Assembly (NCBI GenBank): GCA_025642065.1
Contig: JAODUP010000675.1
Location: forward strand, 328,589 to 392,588
DNA: 64,000 nt
From: Paralvinella palmiformis
Taxonomy: Eukaryota > Annelida > Polychaeta > Terebellida > Alvinellidae
Direction: 5' to 3'
A model generated the notes under the pieces. That model saw only the letters and a program-made list of their open reading frames with translations, did no database searches and was not told where the DNA came from. Positions 12,504 through 27,173 of this stretch are shown here, one piece after another. Position 1 is the first letter of the stretch. Each line of letters starts with the position of its first letter. Both the position numbers and the translations under genes were made by a program.

Positions 12504-13170
12504 ATATATGTTTTTCATAATGTTTTTCATAATGTCTTATATTGGCAAATTATGGCGTCTATTGAACTCCAGAAATGATCACCCATTCAGTCTTAGTACA
12601 CTGCTTGTAGATGGTGGCGTTTTATCGTCGTAATGGGCCAGTATCATTACTTAGGTTTCTATTTACGTTGGAGGAAATTAAACATTCATTCGATCACTTT
12701 TTCATTTATTATCTAACCCACTAAATTATTCACGATTTTCCAGATCAGCCGATCTCAGGCATCATCTGCACACAAATGCATACATATAAATAGTTACATC
12801 TTGGATATAGTCATCCTCCGTGAAAAAGTAAATTAATGAAAGGTTTATCTGAGTTCCATGCGTTATGATAATTTCCTTATTATAAAAATATATCTTAAAG
12901 AAATATAGGATTCACCAGATGATATATAAACTGGATAAGTGTGCAGAGAACAGTATTCGCTCAGTTTTATCACTTTTTTGTTTATTTTAAATACTCTAAG
13001 CCTATAACCAAACTACTCCAAAGCAGCATTCAAATATCTGTTGAAGAAGAGAGTTATTGCGTAAATCAATGCTATTTTTCTTTGGATATACGCTACCTCG
13101 CTCAGTGCGTTCTTAGCAAACCACCTGTGATCCAGTAATGATGTTACCAGAACGGTTCTACTTCAAATAC

Positions 13171-13616
13171 TGATGCTACTCTTACTAATGCAACTGTTAC
13201 TACTATATGTACTGCTAATCTTACTACTACTAGTACTACAACTACTACTACAACAACAACCTCAATAAACAACTACTGTTAATACTGTTATTATATATTT
13301 TTCAATTATAATTATTATTGGAGTTACTTCTACTACTACTGCTGCTACTGCTATTACTATGGCTACTGTTATTGATAATGTTACTATTGTTACTATTTCT
13401 ACCACTTATTTAGAATTACTACTACTTCAACTACTACTACTATTATTACTACAACTTCTACTTGTACTATTACCACTACTTCCACCACCACTAGTGTTAA
13501 TACTAATACTACTACTGCTACTACTTTCGCTGTTTCTACTACTACTACCACTACTACAACTACTACTACTACTATTATTACTACTAATGTTACTACTGCT
13601 ACTTATACTACTGGAT
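13171..13616. repeat. Cryptic (ACT/ATT)n trinucleotide tract
   Basis: About 440 bp of imperfect ACT, ATT and GCT triplets. Long open frames here (polyleucine, polyserine) are by-products of the repeat. Confidence 0.9.
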
Positions 13617-13619
13617 GGC

Positions 13620-14152
13620 ATAAGTCTCTGTTAGAAGCTGTATTGTATATATCATAGGCAACTAAAATTCTTCTTCTAATGGTTCATTCTGATATTTGGG
13701 AGGAAAGATAACTTAGTGTGCATTTACAGTGTCTTTTTAGATACGCATTATAAAAATAATGAATTGAATGTTTGTGAATTAAAAATAATTGGATGGATGG
13801 TATTGTTTTCATGTAGTATTATATTCACTAGAATGTTAACATTTCTTTAATTTACAACTTGAAAACGTTTATAGCGAACAAACAAACCAATCCTAATTAA
13901 TGCATGTTTTTTATGCAGCCTATATAACCTTCGTGCACTATGGATATAGTGGCCATAGAAGTGCATGCCCATCTATAGGGCTCTCTATTCACTGTTATCC
14001 GGGTTCACCATTTAACCAATATCATCCGGTAAATCCTATTATTCTTTCAATATGTACATTTTTTAATCATGAACTGATCACAAAACATGGAACACAGATA
14101 AACCTTTGATTAAATGGACATCTTCATGGGAAATCAAAATATCTAAGACACA

Positions 14153-14226
<74 letters not shown>

Positions 14227-17200
14227 GCCGTAACCATGTTAGTCAATGTCCTGCTATCATATAGTTGTATGAAAGGTAAACCAATCTGATTCCATATTAG
14301 CTGTATACGCATTATCCTGTCACCATTTGGTAGGAAGTTGTATTTTGTTTCAGTTATAAAGAACGTACGAGGAATATACAAGCAAAACGTATTATATCGG
14401 CTGTAAATATTGTTCTCGTGGTATCAGGGGCTTTGATTTCATAGCATTGCCTCAACTAATAATGGCACAAGCATCCTAATTGCCATTAATTCATTCTCAC
14501 ATGAGTTTCTAGGACAATACCTATACAAGATAAGCAACCTTTGCTAAATGACATTATCAAATATATCGTTTATTCTATGCTTTCAATGAGTGCAAAGTTA
14601 TGTAAAGAAGACCATTTATTAGATTCTGATTATAAACTAATTCTGATTTAACAATTAACATATATGCTACACATTATGTAATCATAATGATAACTACTCA
14701 AATATATGATCATTTATCCCTAATTCTTCAAAACCTTCATAAACAAATAGAATGTAATCCTGATAATTCACATCATCCGTTCAAATCTTATTGAAGTACT
14801 GGATCTGGATTAAAATGTCCAATTGCGACAGGCAACCTGCTGCAGCACCAACTTTGTGAAATAAGTTGTTGGTAATATGCCATCCGCTGGTAAAATGAAT
14901 CTAACCCAAACAATCACCTGTTTGCCTTTGACCACAATGATAAATCATAATACATAATGTATAAATGTATAAAGTCTTATGACTGGTACATATCAAAAGG
15001 ACAGTTTGCTAAAAATAATAGTTTATAAGTATTATTATTCTTATTACTAGTATAATTTTTATTATTATTAATGTTATTATTAGTGTTTGTTTTGTGTACT
15101 ACGAAAGAATTATAATAAAAATGTTTATTCCAGACGGAAACTGAATCGCTTTTCTTTGTTGGTAGTTTATCTTAACCAAGATGCATTATTGTATTTTCCT
15201 ATTCTACGCTAGACATTTTTGTGTGCAATGTGAAACATATTAATGATGGAAAGAAAATATTCGGAAGAACCAATACGTTGTTCATCAAAAGGATGGCTAT
15301 TATACCCCAATGTTTCATATTGATTTCTAGCTTATAACACCTTGTTAGTGGAATATTGCATATTTCATAATTATATAGGTAATACTTTCTACTAGGAATG
15401 AATGGATCATATAATTTGTTTTCTTTACAATTTGATATATTCCTATAAAATGAATAATCTTATGCTTTCTGCAGGGATAAACTCCATAAAATTCTCATTA
15501 TCTTATACTCTGGGTGTTATAGGCCATATCTCCGTTATGCAAGTCATCATCAATAAACAACACCGTAGAGTAGACATGCCATTAATACTGGAGTATTTGT
15601 TGATTAACCAGAAATTCCTGTGTCATCCGCCTTATCATATGCGGTCTTTGTGCCATCAAGAATAATGACAACCTGACTATTATCAGTTCTCTTGTACTCT
15701 TTATTCATGGCATATGGCGGCAGGTTAATCAAGTTTAGTCATATGAGAATGAATGTGATGATATATTATCCTCTGGGGAACATTGATTAACCCCCAAGGA
15801 ACATATATTGGCGCATTATCCCTTCCTGAATGGATTCAAGTATATCTAGACTAGTTAGGACTAATCCAGTAAAAACATTGGCCTCGAATAGCTTACATTT
15901 GATCCTAAATGGTACTTTATCCAAGTAAATTAGAGGCCTCTTATCAACAGTATGTCAAATTTAATACCCGTTGAAATATGAAATATAATATGCTCTATGT
16001 GCTAAGAACTAGCAATAAAACAACAAAGTGTATTAGGCTTATAGACCAGCTAATTAAATTCCATCTTTAGGTTTCTGTTTTCACCTTCAGATTTTCCTGC
16101 TATTAACTTTGGTGTGTATGTCGTTGTTGCAATCGACTCCTTAAGAACACACATTGCTGATTAGCATAACCATTTCCTGAAACATGTTAACCTTTACCTG
16201 GATCAAAACTAAGAGATCAGGCATAATACTTTGATGGTGTGCCGTATATTGTTTAAGAATATGATCAGAATAGAGCTGTCTTTCTGCTAGCACCTAAAAC
16301 TGGTATCAGTTATTTCTTCCACAACAACAAGGTCGTGTCACTTACCAATATTTGCTCGAAAGTAGATTTTACAAATTATGTTATCATCTCAGCCCTTGTT
16401 GTTATTGTTTTGATTATGTTGTTATCGCGCAATGTAGCTATGTTTCATAGAGTCTCAGGTACTAAAGTAGAACAAAGAGGAAATGAAAACGAAAATGGTG
16501 ACTTAATGACATCATATACTCTGCGATGAATTCATGCACACGTGAGTTATTACTTTTATAAAATCTTCATTCAAATAAACACTTGCAACTAAGCAATGTC
16601 CCGAATCTGCTAAAAGTTATAAATCCAGTATAATATGTCCTGTGTTAGAATGAAATTGGTTTTAAAAAGCACAAATGCTATCTTAAAGGATGATAACCTT
16701 TGAAAAGTTACTTGTGACGCGGAACAGGATATAATCGTCCGGTCCTATAAATCGTATAGATGGTTGACAGGTAGCACTGCAATAACCGCCAAAGTAGATG
16801 CAATGATTCGCAACATGATTTTCAGATGTCATCATGCAGTTGACTTACGAAAAACCTAATTGCCCGTAAGAAGGTCATCAGGAATATATCTTTCAAGTTA
16901 AAAAGGATAAAATTTAGTATGATCTGCTCTTTGTCAATTACTTGCATTTTATATAAGAAGCGATTTTCATTACAGTTTGATAAACCATTGAAGGGTCATA
17001 TGATTAAAAGATAATCTTGCGACTGATTTCTAATAGGCAGTTTTTAAAAAAAAAACGTTAATGAAAAGTATGTCAAAATGTTTTATAAAAAAACAAACCT
17101 GAAACAAGAAGGAAACTATGCTATTAGAGGGCATAGCTATTTCTTTGATTTTATTAGATAACTTATTTAACAGAATATCAGTACCAACTTCAATTCAACA

Positions 17201-17500
17201 CGATTACAGTAGACGCTTTCCATGGCATAGGTAAATATGCTATATTTGTCTTGAGAGTTGTTACATGGGCATGTATCCACTCAAACATTAATTATCTCAT
17301 AATCATTGACTAGGTGTTTTTAATAACAAATATTTTCTTTCACCAGAGCTCTAACTACATCGTTTTTTCTCTGAATATTTTATGATTTAGACTTTAATAA
17401 GATCCAAAACTATCAGAGTCTAAACATGTTAATAACATACCGCTTCGTTGAACCTTGATGAAAGATTAACTGAATTTGTTTGCTTACTACGTACACGTAC
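13620..17500. other. Unassigned AT-rich DNA
   Basis: Holds the TA array at 14156-14222. A 64-codon frame at 16335-16529 contains a hydrophobic run (YVIISALVVIVLIMLL) but has no family match or clear splice context. Nothing else was recognised. Confidence 0.4.
14156..14222. repeat. (TA)n microsatellite
   Basis: Pure TA array of about 66 bp. Confidence 0.95.
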
Positions 17501-17640
17501 ACAAAGAGACACATGCATGCACAAACTAATTCATCCACACATGTTTACACAAACATCCATACATGCACACACACGCTTACATAACCACCGCCCACACACA
17601 AATACACATACACATTAACACATAAATCAATATACATACT
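17500..17640. repeat. Degenerate CA-rich tract
   Basis: Imperfect ACAC/CATA words over about 140 bp, lying about 60 bp upstream of the LINE relic that follows. Confidence 0.7.
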
Positions 17641-17699
17641 TCACATTTTATTTTATTTAGGTTTTACCTCAATCCTTACACATATTTACTTTACCAAAT

Positions 17700-18154
17700 A
17701 TGTTATTGATTCTGTTATAATAGCACTTGTTAAAAGTAAATATGGCATACTCTCAGATAGGGATAATTACAGGCAAATTCCCTAATTCTATGATAGCAAA
17801 AATATCGTTTACACGGTGTGAAGAATTTCTTTGGACATCAGATCACGAATTTGGTTTTGAAAAAGGTCAATCACCTGACTTGTATATTTATCTTCTTTGA
17901 GAATGCATTGAATTTTATAAATAACATGATACCCTGGTATAGTTGACTTTTATATGCTTGTAAGTCTCTCGATTGTGTGCATCATTGTATGTTATTTAAT
18001 CAATAGTTATCCAAGGGAATACCCATTTATTTAATCCGTATTATTGCTTTTGGTTATTAACAGCAAACTATATAAGTAAATGGGTAAATGTGACCTCAAC
18101 TACTTTTGCTGTTACTAATGGTTTCAAGCAAGATGGTATGCTGTCAACACTTCT

Positions 18155-18228
<74 letters not shown>

Positions 18229-18625
18229 TGTTTATATACTTTATCAACAAGTAACATTGGTTGCTGTTTAGGTGGAAGACATATTAATCATATTGCCTAT
18301 ACCGATGATTTATGTATACTAAATATGTTGCCCTGTGGAATGCAAACAATACTTAACATCTGTGAAAAAATTGTCTGATCATTATATTATGTATAATAGT
18401 AAGAAGAGTTTAACCGTATTATTCAAACATAAGAAACTTATAGATCTTAAATCTTCATCATTGTTCCTGGGTAATAAGTATTTAGCCTATGTTGATCATT
18501 GTAGATATTTAGGAATAAAAATAATAACGTACTCTTGTAAATCTGACATGAAAAGACAAATTTGTAAATTCTATACAAATGCAAATATGTTGATTATAAT
18601 TTTTTATTTATTTTTGTTCTAATGA
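17700..18625 (+). pseudogene. LINE reverse transcriptase relic split by a (TA)n array
   Basis: Non-LTR reverse transcriptase blocks appear in order across shifted frames: GILSDRDNYRQIP (the DNYRPI block), FLWTSDHEFGFEKGQS (normally FGFKKGHST), a decayed FIDASKSFD region, VTNGFKQDGMLSTLL (normally NGVKQGGVLSP), then after the TA array HINHIAYTDDLCIL (YADD changed to YTDD), a SKKSLTVLF block, YLAYVDHCRYLGIKI and KRQICKFYTNANML. The last 330 bp are open in two overlapping frames (18106-18378 and 18335-18622). The element is 5'-truncated, with no endonuclease, and carries many stops. The exact LINE clade is uncertain. Confidence 0.8.
18160..18228. repeat. (TA)n microsatellite inside the LINE relic
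   Basis: About 65 bp of TA lying exactly between the SPLLFN-like block and the following STSL/NIGCCLGG block of the reverse transcriptase. Confidence 0.95.
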
Positions 18626-18729
18626 TGTTAAGATATGCTTATGTAAATCATACTATATAACATGCATTGTATACAATTCTGGTAGGATTATTCTGCTACG
18701 TTTTTGAAGAAAAAAACTATCTGTTGTTA

Positions 18730-18731
<2 letters not shown>

Positions 18732-18768
<37 letters not shown>

Positions 18769-18782
18769 TATTATTATTATGT
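18732..18782. repeat. (ATT)n microsatellite
   Basis: About 50 bp of ATT, then an imperfect GGAT/GCAT tract to about 18840. Confidence 0.95.
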
Positions 18783-18859
18783 AATGGATGGGTGCATGGG
18801 TAGATGCATGGATGGATGGATGCATAGATGGATGCAGGGAAAGACAGATGTCTGAACAG

Positions 18860-20537
<1,678 letters not shown>

Positions 20538-20540
20538 TGT

Positions 20541-23002
20541 GTTTATGTTACATATAATAAAGGCGTGGGCCCAAGTTCTCCTGATGTTTATAATTCTTAC
20601 AGAATGATCACCAAACGACCACTAACTAAATAGAAAACATATATCTATTAGTATATATGTAACGCAGCTATCATTGGAAATAAAGCATATATGTCAGTAC
20701 ATATAATATATATTATGATAATAATTATAATAGCTCCGACAATAGCAGAAATAATAGTATTTTCACTCAACCCTCAATAGCACGACCAGTTTTCGGTTAT
20801 AAGAAACCTGTATCAAGTGCATGTGTCTAAAGTATTTACTTTGCCAGCAATATTTATACCATAATTCCCTAGCCAGTGCTTTATTTCAAACCATAATCTA
20901 GAAACTGTTAACTTTGTAGCCTTTGTCTAGAACGAAGCGTTGTTGCTGTTTTGATTAGAGCAATTAAAAATAAGCCAATTTTCCAATTTTCATAGTTCTA
21001 AAGATGCAAAACACATATATTAATAGTAATTAACTGTGTGTACTGAGATCTGACTGCTGTCAGTAATGAATGCTTGTTGCAGCTTCGGGTGATTTCTACT
21101 TAAGTAATTACTAGAGCTGAGAATTTTGTAATTGGGTTTAAGTTGCTTGAATGGAGATGTCTTAATCGAAAACCTACCCAGAACTCTAGGAGATATTCTT
21201 TAATATAACGTTTTTCTTACATTTTGCTAGAAACCAAGGAACTAGCTAGATTTTTGTGTTTAGAATAAGCTGTGATGATTCTATGTTCATATTCATTCAG
21301 CGTTTCTTCTTGTTGGAGAATTTTACAATGTTTTTTTTTATAAATTATTCTTGCTGCTATGTTAGACGTTTTTGAAAATGGTACCACAAATGGAACTACG
21401 TCTTCATTTTGTATAGGTTTTATAACATGTTCATATCTTTTCTTATTACTAGCTCTCGAACGATCTACATCTGATAACCCCCCATGATTTTGAACCCCAC
21501 TAACTATTTGTAGGATTGGTTGGATTAATACATCTTTTTGAATAGTTCTTTTTGTATAATGAATTAGACAATATCTGCTACGTTTCATCAAAATCTGTAA
21601 TGTTTGAAAAGAATTCTAAAAAACCGTCAGATTTGAGACTTCAGGGTTCCTTGAAATATGTGTTTAGGGTGAAAGGAATCCATATGCAAGAGTTAATACG
21701 TGCCTGTCGGTTTAAAGAAAACCATTGTTATTAATCCATTATCATTTTCTGGATCTTTATATATGGTTATATCCACCAAATCAATTTTCTGCTAATTTAA
21801 TTTAGCTTTAAATCTAATCACTGGTTCGTGATTATATAAACTATCAAAACCTCCATAAAACGCATGACTACTTTGCAATTTTATCTACAAAATCGTAGGT
21901 ATTTTTGTATATATGAAGAGTGCTTCATTGCAGGTGGTTTAGGAATAATGTCGATGAAACTTGCAACATTTTTAGATTCACTATTGCAGTCAGATACTCT
22001 AGGGTTAGCAGGTTGCATTTTATCTGTACAAGTTGTGAATTTTTGGAAGCATATAGAACCACCGTAGCCTTGTATTAATTGGTGGTAATACAAATTGCAA
22101 TTATCTATTTCTGAAAACACCAGAATTTCATAATCTATTTAATATTTCTGCAACCTTTACTGATGTTTGAGGAAATAAAGGAGTTTTAATTTGTTAGTAG
22201 TGGGTGAGTATTATTTAGTTGTCTACAACCTTCAGCAAAATAATATATTTGATCTATCATCACTGTTGCTGAACCTTGTCTGTTTAAAAAAAATACTAAA
22301 CTCTTATTTTTGCAGATATTTCTGAGGGCTATTTTTTATCGGATGTGAAGTTTGGAAAACACTGAAGGAGATTTGGATCAATTACTTTATCAGTTGGGAT
22401 CCAGTTTAATTTCGACCCCAACGTCTTACGGTTTCTAATATAGTTCTTATGGCAACATCTAAACAAATATTTTATTTTTTATTTTCTACCCAAGTTAAAC
22501 ACTGCATTTGTTATTACTGTTTTATCGATATCAGGCATAGGGACAAATGCCAAGCCTTTGTTTATTAAATTAATATCCTTTTCCGAAAGCATATAAGAAG
22601 AAAGATTAAGTATATTACGATCATTGTTAGAACAGGGGTCAAAATGACCTTGTGGTTCATTTAGCTTAAATAACTTAACCAGTGACAAAACATAGCATTG
22701 GCCGTGTTTTCACTCCATTCATTATTATTAAAATCACTGGAGGAAGTCTGAAAGACATTTTCATCTAATTTAGGTATAATGTTGACTTCTTTATATTGAG
22801 TCATAGCTACATGTATTCTATTTAAGTTTGAATGTTCTGATTGTGGAAGCAGAGTGGAATAATTACTTTTTGTTAAATATATCTTAATTGTTGGGAATCT
22901 CGCTCGTACCCAAGTCATCATTGTCATTACATTTCGGCATAATGTTTTTAAAGGGTCCGAGCTTCTATAATTTAAACCAAAATAAAAAAATACAATCAGC
23001 AT
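20541..23002 (-). pseudogene. Penelope-like element (PLE) copy 1, decayed
   Basis: PLEs encode a reverse transcriptase, often fused to a GIY-YIG endonuclease. Read from high to low coordinates, this copy shows ILNLSSYMLSEKDINLINKG (the conserved N-terminal LS-x-L-x-KGL-F-P block, 22479-22688), a WIPTDKVIDPNLL region, FLNRQGSATVMIDQIYYFAE followed by GCRQLNN (the K-AD-KGG-TVIMD core), SDCNSESKNVASFIDIIPKP (normally RPIVSGCNSPTENIS), SFHPKHIFQGTLKSQI, and a DVVPFVVPFSKTSNIA region (21217-21591) corresponding to the segment after the RT. The GIY-YIG part is not readable. Frameshifts and stops occur throughout. The right boundary near 23002 is approximate; the left end abuts the GT array. A diverged sibling lies at 45150-46650. 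Confidence 0.8.
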
Positions 23003-23029
23003 ATCCGTGAAGTGCTGAAAAACTTTCTA

Positions 23030-23145
23030 TTTGAGTGAGTGTATTTGTGTGTATTTATAAGTATGTGTTGTATATGTGTATGTATGTATTTGTGAGCGAA
23101 CTTGCGTGCGTGTATGCCTGCGTGTGTGCGAGCGTGACATCACAA
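23030..23145. repeat. Degenerate GT/GTAT-rich tract
   Basis: Imperfect GTGT, GTAT and GCGT words next to the 5' side of PLE copy 1. Confidence 0.75.
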
Positions 23146-23467
23146 TACACTTAGGAAATTGTCTTCACGTAATAGGATACCAGGTGGTTACTAAGTACTT
23201 ATGATATTTCACTTTTAGACAACTGAACATAATTAACTGTAGGCTAGGTAAATGGGTACGTTTTCGTAGATCGCATAGCACCAGATGCTTGCTGACTAAA
23301 ATATCGGTTCCTGAAAGGAGACCATTGATATTTACATGACTAAAGTCTGGTTTGAGTCTTGGCAAAATTTAAGGGGCGGAGAGATATGTTGTCGCTAAAT
23401 GTAATCAAATTGTATTGGACAATTTATTCCACTTGTCATCCTACTGACAATCAGGAGAAATATATGT

Positions 23468-23605
23468 ATGCTCAATTGTCTATCTATCTATCTATCTATA
23501 TATATATATATATATCTAGCTTGCTGTATGTGTGTGCGTGTGTGTGTGTGCGTATGTGTGTGTGTATGTGTGTGTGTGTGTTTCTGTGTTTCTGTGTGTT
23601 TGATT
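23468..23605. repeat. Compound (CTAT)n(TA)n and (GT)n microsatellite
   Basis: CTAT and TA units to 23516, then imperfect GT with GCGT/GTAT variants to about 23605. Confidence 0.9.
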
Positions 23606-23609
23606 GTTT

Positions 23610-24400
23610 CTATCTATATTTATCCAACAGCCTGTGTTTATATCTCTCAGGGTGTTTGGAGGAGAAGTGTATGTATGCATAACACCTCGTTCTTCAATAA
23701 ACACTAGTCTTTACGAGATTAATTGATGACAGGATGAACTAGTTCTTATGTGGTAATACATGGTAGTCACGACATGAAGTCGTTACTCATCATAACTAGT
23801 GAGCACATGCACCGTCTAACCCCCATATTGTACCGGCTGTATTTTGTTCGTCGTTGAAGGGGTCTATTTGAGCCAAATAAAGCACCTTTAACTCACTGTA
23901 AATTTGATCTATTTGCAGTGAATTTTGTCAATTGATATCAATAATCAGAATATCATGAACTGTTCAAATTAATTAATATTTTTAATGCTGATAACAGGCT
24001 GTAAACAGATAAATATTTATCTCCATGCACATATCCATTTTTTTTCTGTATAAATCAGCAAACTATATAGATCCGTTGTAGTTAGCTGTTAAATTAAATG
24101 ATAAATAGTGTTATTGCTACAATCCGTATAGCCAGTCATAATTCTTTGTTACATTTTGTAGCCATTCACAAAAGGCTATCTCTTTGTCGAATAATTAACC
24201 ATCGGCTCAGTTCTAGTAATTGATGGAAATACTTGAAGAAATATTTTTGTAAAATATTTTATTATTGAATTACTTAGTTTCAATAATTGTACCATTTTTT
24301 CCAAAGACAACTGAGGCTTCATCAACCAAAACAACCCTAAAGAACAACGTATATATAAAATCACTCATAGTTGGTAAAATAGATACTTGGCGTACTCGAA
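23610..24400. other. Unassigned AT-rich DNA
   Basis: No gene or element was recognised. Confidence 0.45.
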
Positions 24401-24406
24401 ACAACA

Positions 24407-24436
<30 letters not shown>
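24407..24436. repeat. (AAT)n tail of the CR1-like LINE
   Basis: Thirty bp of AAT on the plus strand, directly after the LINE 3' UTR as read on the minus strand. Confidence 0.9.
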
Positions 24437-24437
<1 letters not shown>

Positions 24438-25195
24438 TCTATTTAGTAAACGCCCTTACTAGAAGGAGCCTTTCAAAGGCTCTGCACAAATATAATATAA
24501 TAATACCCCAAATAATACGTCAGTAAACAACCTGCAAGTGATTTAAAGGATAATAATTATTTATATTTGAAAGTGACCTTTAACAGATGTATTTTTAGAA
24601 CAGATTTAAACGTTTTAAGAGACGAAGCATTTCTAATATTTGCCGGCAATCTATTCCACAAAGTGGGGGCTGCAACACTAAACGCACAATCACCATATGA
24701 CTTCAGCCGAGACACTGGCACCTGCAATAGTATCTGACTGGATGACCTGAGTTTTCTGGATGACTTTCTAATGAACACCAGTTCTCATAGGTATTCCTGG
24801 GCCATATGATTAATAGATTTATAAGTTATTAATAAATTCTTGAAACGGTTGCGCTGTCTAACAGGTAGCCAATGTAGTTTTTGAAGAATTGGGGTGATTT
24901 GATCATAATTTTGAGTGTTTGACACTATGCGAGCTACACTATTCTGAATTCCGAAATGTGGTGATGCCAAATATATAATATTTGTTCTATCATTAGTCTT
25001 AGAAGATTTTGAGTCATCCATTGCCGAATATCAGCAATACGATGTTCTAAATTCGTCAAGGTTGAGGAGAAATTTAAATCATTTTCAAGATCCAGTGATA
25101 TTTACAGCTGTCTGTCATCAGCATACAAGTGATATTTAACCCCATATCGCTACGCAATGATTCCAAGAGGACGGGTATACATTGTGAAAACCAGA
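24407..25195 (-). mobile_element. 5'-truncated CR1/L2-like LINE copy with intact 3' tail
   Basis: From high to low: LGSLVFTMYTRPLGIIA, a stop, then YHLYADDRQL (YADD kept, followed by a stop), and after a gap IQNSVARIVSNTQNYDQITP, ILQKLHWLPVRQRNRFKNLL (24785-25021), then SRKLRSSSQILLQVPVSRLK and AFSVAAPTLWNRLPANIR (24557-24778). These are the palm, thumb and C-terminal blocks of CR1/L2-type LINEs. The 3' UTR has a short palindrome (CCTTTGAAAGG) and ends in (ATT)n on the minus strand (24407-24436), the usual tail of this group. It belongs to the same family as 28390-29925. The left part of its RT is missing because it joins the I-type LINE at about 25195. Confidence 0.9.
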
Positions 25196-27145
25196 GAACC
25201 AAGAAATGAACGTGGAGATGACCTTTACGTGATCTTCGGTGCTTCGGGTAGGCTGGGCAGTTCAGCAGATAATGTACCGGATCGTACATTTGTTGACAGT
25301 GCCGGCATAGTGTTTGGGGTGACGAGCCGGTGAAGTTTCTTGTGTAAGCCCAGAAACGCAGTCTTCTGAGCTGGGTATCGGCCAATCTGTTGTTGAGGAT
25401 ATTATGTCCAACTACAGTGGTCTTCTGGTGCCAATCCTTTGATGCTGATGTGTAGTCTGTGTAGATAGATTCCAGTCGATTAGAGATGAATCTGTCAACA
25501 AGATAGCTGAATGTGCCTGGGGTATGCTCGGCATATTCGATGACGTCTAGGCTCGTGGCTTCGTTAGCTAGTTTATCGGCTCGGTCGTTGCCCTCAAGGT
25601 TAATGTGGCTTGGAACCCAGTGGAGTATTACTTGGATTCCCCGCTGCTTGAGGGCTGATGCCGTGGTATATATTTTTGTGATGATTTCCGGGTAGGTTTG
25701 GAAATTGGCTGGGGTGATGATGGTTAGTGCTCCCTTAGACTCCGAGTGGATAATGACTCTTTCGTGGATAGTCCGTCTCTATATTTATGTTAGTGCTGCT
25801 TTGATTGCGTGCAGCTCGGCTAAGGTGATCGGGGTGTGGTTTGGGATTCTGCCTCTTAGCTCTTCGTCTTTTTCTTTGATGAAGCAGGCCCAGGCTGTAG
25901 TTCCGTTATCTTGGGAACTGGCGTCGCTGTATATGTTGATGGTTGGTGTTCGGCTTTCATTCAAGCAGGCAATTCTCTTTGTTGCTTCTATTGATGCGCC
26001 TTCTGGATCAACTTTCTTCTGGATGGGATTCTGTATGATTATTTGTATGGGTGGTTCTAACCATGGAGTACGTTCCTTGGACATTGGGGGGATGACTGGG
26101 GGTATCCCGATTTATCTCTGAAGCCAGGCAGCCTTGATTGACCACGATGCGTCATTGAAGACTCTGGGATATTTTTGTGTTTCTTCTTGGACACGCTGTA
26201 TCATGTATGTCGGTCTGAATGGGTTTGGTAGCAGTTCTCAGGAGATATGTAGCCGTCTCCTTCTTTATTAAGAGTCGGAGGGGCAGAATTCCGGATTCTC
26301 TGTATATCATGATGGAGTTTCGTTGGGTAGCCCCAGTATGTAGCGAAGTGGTGCTCGTTGTGTTATTTCCAAGTTCTGTAACGCTGTGCTACAGGCCAGT
26401 AGAAGGACGGGCGCAGCGTATAGTATAACTGACTGTATCAAGGACTTATACAGGGTTATAAGCATCTTGGTGTTGACGCCAATCTTCAGATTGATGATGG
26501 CCTAGATCATGTTGAATCTGGAGTTTACTTTGTGTTTTGTGACTGCTACGTGTTGAATGAAGCTGAGTCTTCTGACTATGGTTACCCCGAAATATCTATA
26601 GTCGTTGACCATTTCTAGGTGTTGTAGACCGAGGATAAAGTTAGGCTGTCTAGTTGTGTTGAAAGCCATGGTCTTAGTCTTAGCTGGAGAGAAGTATAAG
26701 CCCAAGTTATTAGCTGCTTTGTCTACTGCGTTTAGGGCTTTTTGGAGTTTCTCTGCTGGTTTACTTCCGTGTGAGATAAGAACAAGGTCGTCAGCATAAG
26801 CAAGGATGACTACGGATATTGGTAGAGCGACAGTCAGGAGTTGGGCGACGAGACCTTTGAAGATGGTGGGGGATATTGTTGACCCCTGAGGACAGCCGTT
26901 GTGAGATCGTGGGGGTCGGAGATGGTTCCTTGTATCTTTACTTTTAGCTTTCTGTTTGTTAGAAAGCTCTCTATCCATGTGATAATCCTCCCAGATATGA
27001 CAAAGGAGATAAGGGAGTCCAGCATGGATAGATGATCAACGCGTTCGAATGCCTTGTCCAGGTCCATGAAGGCGACGAACCTAACGTTACCATATTGCTC
27101 GAGGTTTATATACACAATTTTCAATGGGAAGCCACGCACCTAATC
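25196..27145 (-). pseudogene. I-superfamily LINE ORF2 relic: RT, RNase H, CCHC knuckle
   Basis: The protein would copy element RNA into DNA at the insertion site and remove RNA with its RNase H. From high to low: RFVAFMDLDKAFERVDH (RT block A, 26834-27139), GCPQGSTISPTIF and ILAYADDLVLI with intact YADD, KTKTMAF, and NDYRYFGVTIV (26502-26978). The connection region is followed by RNase H: INIYSDASSQDNGTTAWACF and ITLAELHAIKAALT (25785-26084), then two stops, then HSESKGALTI, where the usual Asp is Glu (codon 25740-25742), and a WVPSHINLEGNDRADKLANE region with His and Asp. Last is a C-x2-C-x7-H-x4-C knuckle (CRHCQQMYDPVHYLLNCP). RNase H after RT marks the I superfamily (I, Ingi, Tad, LOA-like). 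The 5' end is lost at about 27145 and the 3' end is cut by the CR1-like copy. Confidence 0.88.
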
Positions 27146-27173
27146 CTTTAGTTCTTTTTAACAAAGGAGGTGT

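Noticed and set aside
16335..16529. Single membrane-span frame as a host exon
   Set aside because: No convincing splice sites or homologue; hydrophobic runs are common in AT-rich DNA.
25705..26121. 138-codon plus-strand frame
   Set aside because: Antisense to the RNase H region of the I-type LINE, which explains the open frame.
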